A stretch of 6,167 nt of DNA from Candidatus Parcubacteria bacterium (GTDB lineage: Bacteria > Patescibacteriota > Patescibacteriia > Patescibacteriales > UBA12075). The stretch spans positions 1 through 6,167 of the forward strand of contig JAGLLI010000028.1 in NCBI GenBank assembly GCA_023140595.1, written 5' to 3'. A program made the translations under genes and the position numbers. The notes beneath the pieces were generated by a model. That model did not search any database, was not told the origin of the DNA, and saw only the letters and a program-made list of their open reading frames with translations. This document shows, piece after piece, positions 1-3,846 of this stretch (positions are counted from its first letter, which is position 1; every line of letters begins with the position of its first letter).

Positions 1-13
1 AAAAATATCCGGG

Positions 14-80
14 ATCCAGGAGTAAGACGTACGAACTATATTTATTTGACATTGTTTATTTGTTTTTCGCTCTCCTGGAT
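14..80. repeat. Long-range inverted repeat upstream of pheS
   Basis: ATCCAGGAG at 14-22 is the exact reverse complement of CTCCTGGAT at 72-80, giving 9 bp arms around an AT-rich 49-base interior. As RNA the stem could extend outwards by G-U and G-C pairs (13/81, 12/82, 11/83). The right arm abuts the compact hairpin at 79-108, so the two structures compete for or stack at 79-80. There is no coding potential and no T-tract that would make it an obvious terminator. It is probably an intergenic palindromic element or its remains. Confidence 0.55.
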
Positions 81-108
81 TCTAGGTTGCGCTTCGCGCC
101 CCTAGAAT
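79..108. repeat. Compact GC-rich hairpin in the pheS upstream region
   Basis: ATTCTAGG (79-86) pairs perfectly with CCTAGAAT (101-108). Inside it GCGC (89-92) pairs with GCGC (96-99) around a TTC loop, separated from the outer stem by a small TT/C internal loop. This makes 12 bp in 30 bases and stands out against the AT-rich surroundings. The sequence after it (GACAATGAGGG) has no T-tract, so it is not a classical terminator of an upstream gene. The form (terminal inverted repeats with a GC-rich tip) resembles small dispersed intergenic palindromes of bacterial genomes. Only one copy of this type is in the window. Confidence 0.55.
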
Positions 109-139
109 GACAATGAGGGAGGTGCAAACAAACAAGAGA

Positions 140-148
140 TGTAATAAT
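140..148 (+). promoter_or_regulatory. Weak extended -10 promoter candidate for pheS
   Basis: TG, one base, then AATAAT (hexamer 143-148) resembles an extended -10 element with 5 of 6 matches to TATAAT. There is no recognisable -35 at 16-18 bp upstream. Transcription would start near 155, giving a leader of about 36 bases before the pheS ATG. A second -10-like hexamer (TATAAA, 169-174) is an alternative. In sequence this AT-rich such matches arise easily by chance. Confidence 0.25.
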
Positions 149-190
149 CCAAATTCAAAAAATTAAATTATAAAGCACATAAATCATCAT

Positions 191-1219
191 ATGGAAAAAG
201 AAATATTGAAAATTAAAGAAGAGATATTATCGCAAGCGAAAAAGATTAAAGATTTTAAGCTTTTGCGTGATTTGGAAACTAAGTATATGGGGCGCAAGGG
301 AGAATTTACAAAAGTGTTGCGTTCTTTGTCGGCGCTTAGCGCCGAAGACAAGAAAAAAATCGGGCGCTTGGCTAATACTGTTAAACAAGAAATAGCATCT
401 GCTTTTATTGAATTAAAAAATACTTTAGATGGAAGCGAAAAGGAAAGCGATTTTGTTGATGTAACTTTGCCTGGAAAAAAACAAGAGCGCGGGCATAAGC
501 ATCCGATATCAATCCTTACCGGCGATCTGGAAGATATTTTTACGTCTATGGGTTTTATGGTTTTGGACGGACCTGAGCTTGAAAGCGATTTTTTTAACTT
601 TGAGGCTTTAAATATTCCAAAAACGCATCCGGCAAGAGATATGCATGATACTTTTTATATCGATAAGCCGAATAAAAATAATGAATTGGATTTGGTGATG
701 CGAACGCATACTTCATCGGTTCAGATTCGGGCTATGCGAGAATATGGCGCGCCCTTAAAGTGTGTTGCCGCGGGAAGAGTCTTTCGTAATGAAGCGCTTG
801 ATGCCTGTCATGAGCATACCTTTGATCAAATGGAAGGGTTGAAGATAGGTGAAGATATTTCTATTAGTAATTTGATAGCAGTAATGAGGGAGTTATTGAA
901 AGGTATTTTTAAAAAGGATATGGAAGTTCGCGTAAGACCAGGTTATTTTCCATTTGTAGAGCCAGGAATAGAATTGGATATTAAATGTACGATTTGTGGC
1001 GGTTCGGGTTGCCCGAGTTGTAAAAATAGCGGTTGGCTTGAGTTGTTGCCGGCCGGAATGATCCATCCTAATGTTTTAAAATATGGCGGAATTGATTCTG
1101 AAAAATATTCAGGTTTCGCTTTCGGTCTTGGATTGACCAGATTGGCAATGATGAAATACGGCATTGATGATATTCGTTTGTTTAATGGATCGGATATGCG
1201 GTTTTTGTCGCAGTTTTGA
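191..1219 (+). CDS. pheS: Phenylalanine--tRNA ligase alpha subunit
   Basis: Catalytic alpha subunit of the cytoplasmic (alpha-beta)2 phenylalanyl-tRNA synthetase, which charges tRNA-Phe with phenylalanine using ATP. At 342 residues it is full length. Residues 1-85 are a charged helical N-terminal arm that normally contacts tRNA. The class II catalytic core follows: THPARDMHDTFY (145-156), THTSSVQIRAM (172-182), the motif 2 region GRVFRNEALDACHEHTF (195-211), the substrate-pocket segment FPFVEPGIELDI (253-264) and motif 3 GFAFGLGLTRLAMMKYG (308-324). The protein ends in the canonical RFLSQF, so the TGA is a true stop. Four cysteines (266, 269, 274, 277; CxxC-x4-CxxC) form a small zinc-knuckle-like insertion that I recall from a subset of bacterial PheS proteins; metal binding is inferred. 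The ATG at 191 gives the expected N-terminus but has no clear Shine-Dalgarno. The partner pheT is not adjacent: it begins about 2.6 kb downstream. Confidence 0.98.
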   Translation: MEKEILKIKEEILSQAKKIKDFKLLRDLETKYMGRKGEFTKVLRSLSALSAEDKKKIGRLANTVKQEIASAFIELKNTLDGSEKESDFVDVTLPGKKQERGHKHPISILTGDLEDIFTSMGFMVLDGPELESDFFNFEALNIPKTHPARDMHDTFYIDKPNKNNELDLVMRTHTSSVQIRAMREYGAPLKCVAAGRVFRNEALDACHEHTFDQMEGLKIGEDISISNLIAVMRELLKGIFKKDMEVRVRPGYFPFVEPGIELDIKCTICGGSGCPSCKNSGWLELLPAGMIHPNVLKYGGIDSEKYSGFAFGLGLTRLAMMKYGIDDIRLFNGSDMRFLSQF

Positions 1220-1220
1220 A

Positions 1221-1259
1221 GTCGCCTCAGCATTAATGCCTATGCGGGATAACAAGATA
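1221..1259 (+). repeat. Palindromic repeat, copy A (degenerate)
   Basis: This 39-base stretch begins two bases after the pheS stop codon and matches copy B (2930-2968) at 33 of 39 positions without gaps. The best conserved parts are the GCATT.ATGCCTA core and the 3' tail GCGGGATA.CAAGATA. The palindrome is decayed here: of the ten arm pairs between 1224-1233 and 1236-1245, seven still pair. Being in the same orientation as copy B, it forms one side of a direct-repeat bracket around the regulator and transglutaminase genes. Confidence 0.75.
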
Positions 1260-1283
1260 TTTTAGAATTATATGGTTTATTTA

Positions 1284-1318
1284 TGACAGGTGAATATTGA
1301 CGGGTGAATATTCACCTG
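1284..1318. promoter_or_regulatory. Operator-like repeat array overlapping the regulator promoter
   Basis: Several symmetric elements are nested here. A 14-base unit is tandemly duplicated (1284-1297 and 1298-1311, 13 of 14 identical). GGTGAATATTCACC at 1303-1316 is a perfect palindrome lying entirely within the -35/-10 spacer. CAGGTGAATATT (1287-1298) and AATATTCACCTG (1307-1318) form a 12 bp inverted repeat across the -35. A further half-site GTGAATAT sits at 1326-1333, over the transcription start and ATG. A dimeric protein bound here would block RNA polymerase. The adjacent gene encodes a winged-helix domain, so autorepression is the natural inference, though binding is not shown by sequence alone. 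Confidence 0.75.
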
Positions 1319-1325
1319 CTATAAT
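1297..1325 (+). promoter_or_regulatory. Strong sigma-70-type promoter of the regulator gene
   Basis: TTGACG (-35, 1297-1302; 5 of 6) and a perfect TATAAT (-10, 1320-1325) are separated by exactly 17 bases, the optimal spacing. This is the best promoter in the window. Transcription starting seven bases after the -10 begins at 1332, the A of the ATG of the downstream gene, which predicts a leaderless mRNA. The spacer contains the perfect palindrome described in the operator entry, which implies tight regulation. Confidence 0.85.
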
Positions 1326-1331
1326 GTGAAT

Positions 1332-2309
1332 ATGAAAAATATTTCAAAAGAAGCTGAAAAAGTATTGGAAATAATTAAGTCTTATGGTCCGGTTCGGTCA
1401 ACTGAAATTGTAAAAATACTTAATGTTTCCACAAAAACAGCATATAAACATTTATCGAAATTGCTTGATGAACAATTAATAAAAAAGACGGGAATAACCC
1501 CGAAAGTTTTTTATTCAGTAAATAAAACCATTGATTTAGATTTGATTTTGCCGGATAAAAACGATAATATTATAGAGCAAAATTATATATATGTTTCGCC
1601 TAGCGGGGAAATATTCAGAGGGATTAATGGATTTCATATTTGGTGCCAAAAAAATAATTTTGATTTTAGCAAAGAAAAAGAGTTGTTTATATCGCAATTT
1701 AAGCCAATTCAGAAATTGAAAAAAAATGAATTATTTTCCGCCAAAAAAATTATTCTTTCCGGTAAAAAGACAATGTATTTGGATAATATTTTTTTTAGCG
1801 ATTTTTATACTATCGGTCATTTTGGAAAAACAAAGCTTGGTCAATTAGTATATCTTGGAAAATCATCTCAAGATAAAAATTTAATAATGGAAATCGCAAA
1901 ACTTGCGCGGCCGGCTATTATACGTATAATTGAAAAATATAAAATTAAAAATCTATGTTTTATACCGCCCACGATTGATAGAAAAATTCAATTTATGGAT
2001 ATATTTAGAAAATGGTTAAATTTTGATTTGCCTGAAATTACGGCAGTTAAAATTCCAAATTCTAAAATACCGCAAAAAACATTGAGAAAATTAGAGGATA
2101 GAATTATAAACGCGCAAACCACTATAGCCGTTAATCCAAGTCAAATTATTAATTCAAATGTTCTAATAATTGATGACGCGACTGGTTCAGGGGCGACACT
2201 TAACGAGACATCTAAAAAAATAAAAAATATTTCAACTAAAAATATTAAAGTAATAGGTTATTCAGTTGTTGGCAGTTATAAAGGCTTTGATATTATTAGC
2301 GAGGTGTAA
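1332..2309 (+). CDS. Winged-helix regulator fused to a ComF-like phosphoribosyltransferase domain
   Basis: A 325-residue protein. Residues 6-62 form a winged helix-turn-helix: a first helix (EKVLEIIKSY), a recognition region with LNVSTKTAYKHLSKL at 30-44, and a wing-like end (KVFYSV). The middle (about 85-195) is unassigned and contains GEIFRGINGFHIWC (92-105). The C-terminal part resembles ComFC-type type I phosphoribosyltransferases: a hydrophobic strand plus IPP (211-213), the PQKTLRKLEDRIINA segment (247-261) that matches the family's Q..L....R..N pattern, and the PRPP-binding loop LIIDDATGSGATL (278-290) with its paired Asp281-Asp282. A GTG at 1326 would add two residues, but it abuts the -10 and lies upstream of the predicted transcription start, so the ATG at 1332 is chosen. 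The array of sites on its promoter suggests autoregulation. Bacillus PurR also joins a winged helix to a PRT domain and responds to PRPP; a similar role here is an inference. No specific gene name is recognised. Confidence 0.82.
   Translation: MKNISKEAEKVLEIIKSYGPVRSTEIVKILNVSTKTAYKHLSKLLDEQLIKKTGITPKVFYSVNKTIDLDLILPDKNDNIIEQNYIYVSPSGEIFRGINGFHIWCQKNNFDFSKEKELFISQFKPIQKLKKNELFSAKKIILSGKKTMYLDNIFFSDFYTIGHFGKTKLGQLVYLGKSSQDKNLIMEIAKLARPAIIRIIEKYKIKNLCFIPPTIDRKIQFMDIFRKWLNFDLPEITAVKIPNSKIPQKTLRKLEDRIINAQTTIAVNPSQIINSNVLIIDDATGSGATLNETSKKIKNISTKNIKVIGYSVVGSYKGFDIISEV
2301..2306 (+). promoter_or_regulatory. Shine-Dalgarno that decides the start of the transglutaminase-like gene
   Basis: GAGGTG lies in the last codons of the regulator gene, ten bases before the ATG at 2317. 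It supports that ATG over the upstream in-frame TTG at 2266, and suggests translational coupling across the seven-base gap. The surrounding 13 bases (GCGAGGTGTAATT, 2299-2311) recur exactly before the gene at 3017. Confidence 0.7.
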
Positions 2310-2316
2310 TTTTTTT

Positions 2317-2859
2317 ATGGATATAATTTTAATTTTTAAAACCATCCGTGATACGCCTTATAAAATTCCTCTGTCTTTAAAGGAAAAGGATAATTGTTGT
2401 TACGGCAAGCATAAGAGACTTAAGAATTTATTGATTAAACAGGGTTTAAATGTCAGATATAGAGTTTGCTCTTTTTTGTGGAGTTCATTGGATTTGCCTA
2501 AAAAAATATTGGACATTCCTCACAATGATTACGGCGTACATCCATATTTAGAGGTTCTAATAAATAATAAATGGGTTATTGTTGATGCTACTTGGGATAT
2601 TGGATTGAAAAATGTATTTTACATTAATGAATGGGACGGTAAATCAGATACTGAAATAGCCGTAAAGCCAATTAAGATATTTACATTGCGAAAAAGTAAA
2701 GATATTATGAATGGCAAAAACGATAAAGAAATATCAAGTGATTCAGAAATTGATTTGGAATTTTGTAAAGTGTTTAATAGTTGGCTTAAAGAAAATCGTA
2801 AAATTATATCCCACAACCGCCCAGGCATGAATGCCATGGCTAATCTGATAATTTTTTAA
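2317..2859 (+). CDS. Transglutaminase-like superfamily protein (cysteine protease fold)
   Basis: A 180-residue soluble protein with no signal peptide or membrane segment. Residues 8-92 follow the transglutaminase-like core plan: TIRDTPYKIP (9-18), a Cys-led helix DNCCYGKHKRLKNLLIKQGL (25-44), a strand that carries VHPYLEV (74-80), and NNKWVIVDATWD (83-94). The likely catalytic triad is Cys28, His75 and Asp90, all present; Cys27 is a neighbouring alternative. Such proteins act as peptidases, amide-cleaving enzymes or cross-linkers; the substrate cannot be told. The spacing is compact for the fold, and the C-terminal 80 residues match nothing I recognise. Residues 168-175 are encoded by an inverted copy of the palindromic repeat, so the C-terminus may be derived from a repeat insertion. 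It follows the regulator by seven bases with a GAGGTG site, and is probably co-transcribed with it. A hairpin begins at its stop codon. Confidence 0.75.
   Translation: MDIILIFKTIRDTPYKIPLSLKEKDNCCYGKHKRLKNLLIKQGLNVRYRVCSFLWSSLDLPKKILDIPHNDYGVHPYLEVLINNKWVIVDATWDIGLKNVFYINEWDGKSDTEIAVKPIKIFTLRKSKDIMNGKNDKEISSDSEIDLEFCKVFNSWLKENRKIISHNRPGMNAMANLIIF
2817..2842 (-). repeat. Palindromic repeat, copy C (inverted, inside a coding region)
   Basis: Read on the minus strand, these 26 bases match copy B (from 2931) at 23 positions. The conserved core GGCATTCATGCCT is intact, and eight of the ten arm pairs still form. Further minus-strand sequence to 2807 ends in GGGATA, similar to the tail of the other copies but with small differences. 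It is translated in the transglutaminase-like gene as RPGMNAMA, 17 bases before the stop begins, so it forms nearly the end of that protein. Confidence 0.7.
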
Positions 2860-2876
2860 GCCCGATAAATCGGGCT
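2859..2876. terminator. Small hairpin at the end of the regulator/transglutaminase operon
   Basis: GCCCGAT (2860-2866) pairs with ATCGGGC (2869-2875), and A2859 pairs with T2876. A realistic structure has a six-pair GC-rich stem with a TAAA loop. It overlaps the last base of the stop codon, as an operon-end terminator often does. Downstream is TATATA rather than a run of T, so intrinsic termination would be weak; mRNA 3'-end protection is an alternative role. Confidence 0.45.
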
Positions 2877-2929
2877 ATATATAAAAGCGGTTAATAATAA
2901 ATATCCCGTTTCAACTGGATTAAAAAAAC

Positions 2930-2968
2930 GTAGCCTAGGCATTCATGCCTAGGCGGGATAGCAAGATA
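2930..2968 (+). repeat. Palindromic repeat, copy B (near-perfect)
   Basis: The best preserved copy. GCCTAGGCAT (2933-2942) and its exact reverse complement (2945-2954) form ten perfect base pairs around a TC centre. The tail GCGGGATAGCAAGATA follows. TATCCCG at 2902-2908 is also complementary to CGGGATA at 2954-2960, so a larger enclosing fold is possible. It lies in the 157-base gap before the membrane-protein gene, in the same orientation as copy A. That gap otherwise holds the hairpin at 2859-2876 and a weak promoter. Confidence 0.8.
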
Positions 2969-2970
2969 AA

Positions 2971-2998
2971 TTTATAGAAACCAAAAAAATAATAAAAT
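2971..2998 (+). promoter_or_regulatory. Weak promoter candidate for the membrane-protein gene
   Basis: TTTATA (2971-2976; 4 of 6 to the -35 consensus), 16 bases, then TAAAAT (2993-2998; 5 of 6 to the -10). A start near 3005 would place the GAGGTG ribosome site at the very 5' end of the mRNA. The match is modest in AT-rich sequence. Confidence 0.25.
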
Positions 2999-3005
2999 AC
3001 TGCGC

Positions 3006-3011
3006 GAGGTG
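3006..3011 (+). promoter_or_regulatory. Shine-Dalgarno of the membrane-protein gene
   Basis: GAGGTG lies five bases before the ATG at 3017 and fixes this start. It is part of the 13-base sequence GCGAGGTGTAATT (3004-3016) shared with the site at 2299-2311. Confidence 0.75.
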
Positions 3012-3016
3012 TAATT

Positions 3017-3829
3017 ATGCGGCTTAAAAAAGATTTTAGTTATCATTATCAAAAAGTTTTGTCAGTATGTTTTTTGTTGGTTTTGATTTTGTTTGCAAGC
3101 GCTTTTTTTCTAAAAGGTAAGTATCCGCCTCTTTCAGAAATGCTGCCTGAATTAAAAAATGATCCAATTCAAGAAACAATGGCAAAGGAACCTTTTTTAT
3201 TTGATTATCGCGGTACCGAGTATAATGTAATACCATTAGCTGAATATGAATTGTGGGGCATGGTGGTAACGCACAACAACATTAACGCTTGGTATAATTT
3301 TTATCATGATAAGGATACCGTTAATATAAAAGATTTGTGTGTTGTTTGGGGAAGCAATATTGAAAGCGAGGCTTATACGGCGTTGAAATTTAAAAGTGGA
3401 GAATGGACGTGTTATCCCAAGCGAAAATATCCGATGAATTATGAACTCGCGCGTAAATTTAAAAATGATAAAATTTCAAATAATCATTTATTTAGTAATA
3501 ATCCTAAAGTTTTGCAAAAGATTCGCGATACAAGAATCGGTGATCAAATTCATTTTAAAGGTTTTTTAGCGGCTTATGGCGAGATTGATGTTGACGAAAA
3601 ATATTATCGTTCCTCAAGCATGTCCAGAGATGATACTTATGGCGGTGCCTGTGAAACGGTTTTTGTTGAAGATTTTGAAATATTAAAAAAAGCTAATTCT
3701 GTTTGGCATTTTATATATTCAATAAGCAAATATATTTTGTTAATAATTTTGTTGCTTAAATTTATTTTATTGGTGATTGAGCCGAATGTTGAGCGTAGAG
3801 ATATATCTAATAAAAAAATAATTAATTAA
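3017..3829 (+). CDS. Two-TM membrane protein of unknown function with a large external domain
   Basis: A 270-residue protein. A basic N-terminus (RLKK, residues 2-5) precedes a transmembrane helix at about 13-32. A polar domain of about 200 residues follows, then a second hydrophobic helix at about 232-254 and a charged tail (EPNVERRD). By the positive-inside rule both ends are cytoplasmic and the middle domain is outside. That domain carries distinctive segments: PLAEYELWGMVV (73-84), KDLCVVWGSN (105-114), EWTCYP (129-134), ISNNHLFSNN (153-162), RIGDQIHFKGFLAAYG (173-188), RSSSMSRDDTYGGACETVFV (198-217). They read like the conserved blocks of an uncharacterised bacterial membrane-protein family rather than random sequence, but I cannot name one with certainty. 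Cysteines 108, 132 and 212 lie in the external domain and could form a disulphide. Its stop is 17 bases from pheT, so the two may share a transcript; no functional link to aminoacylation is evident. Confidence 0.75.
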   Translation: MRLKKDFSYHYQKVLSVCFLLVLILFASAFFLKGKYPPLSEMLPELKNDPIQETMAKEPFLFDYRGTEYNVIPLAEYELWGMVVTHNNINAWYNFYHDKDTVNIKDLCVVWGSNIESEAYTALKFKSGEWTCYPKRKYPMNYELARKFKNDKISNNHLFSNNPKVLQKIRDTRIGDQIHFKGFLAAYGEIDVDEKYYRSSSMSRDDTYGGACETVFVEDFEILKKANSVWHFIYSISKYILLIILLLKFILLVIEPNVERRDISNKKIIN

Positions 3830-3830
3830 A

Positions 3831-3836
3831 TATAAT
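3831..3836 (+). promoter_or_regulatory. -10-like TATAAT just before pheT
   Basis: A perfect TATAAT hexamer falls in the 17-base gap before pheT. Transcription from it would start near 3843, only four bases before the ATG, giving a nearly leaderless mRNA. That would fit the absence of a Shine-Dalgarno. There is no -35 match at 17 bp (TAATAA), and the region is almost pure A/T, so chance is a serious alternative. Confidence 0.25.
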
Positions 3837-3846
3837 TTTAAATAAT

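Noticed and set aside
46..74. TTGACA at 46-51 as a -35 element
   Set aside because: No -10-like hexamer lies 16-18 bases downstream; the sequence there is GCTCTC, part of the inverted repeat.
107..166. Short ORF of 19 codons upstream of pheS as a leader peptide for attenuation
   Set aside because: It contains no phenylalanine codon, begins within the hairpin, and no terminator with a T-tract follows.
943..1233. Minus-strand open frame inside pheS
   Set aside because: It is antisense to the well-conserved catalytic core and encodes nothing recognisable.
1326..1331. GTG at 1326 as the start of the regulator gene
   Set aside because: It touches the -10 hexamer (1320-1325) and lies upstream of the predicted transcription start at 1332, so it would not be in the mRNA from that promoter. 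The ATG at 1332 loses only two residues.
2266..2316. TTG at 2266 as the start of the transglutaminase-like gene
   Set aside because: It would overlap the regulator gene by 44 bases and add 17 residues with no family similarity. The ATG at 2317 has a good GAGGTG site ten bases upstream.
2619..2837. Minus-strand open frames at 2619-2837 and 3036-3236
   Set aside because: They are shadows of the transglutaminase-like and membrane-protein genes, which have better starts and recognisable features.
1221..3016. CRISPR array or insertion sequence
   Set aside because: The three repeat copies are irregularly spaced and in mixed orientation, without spacers of uniform size. There is no transposase gene in the window.
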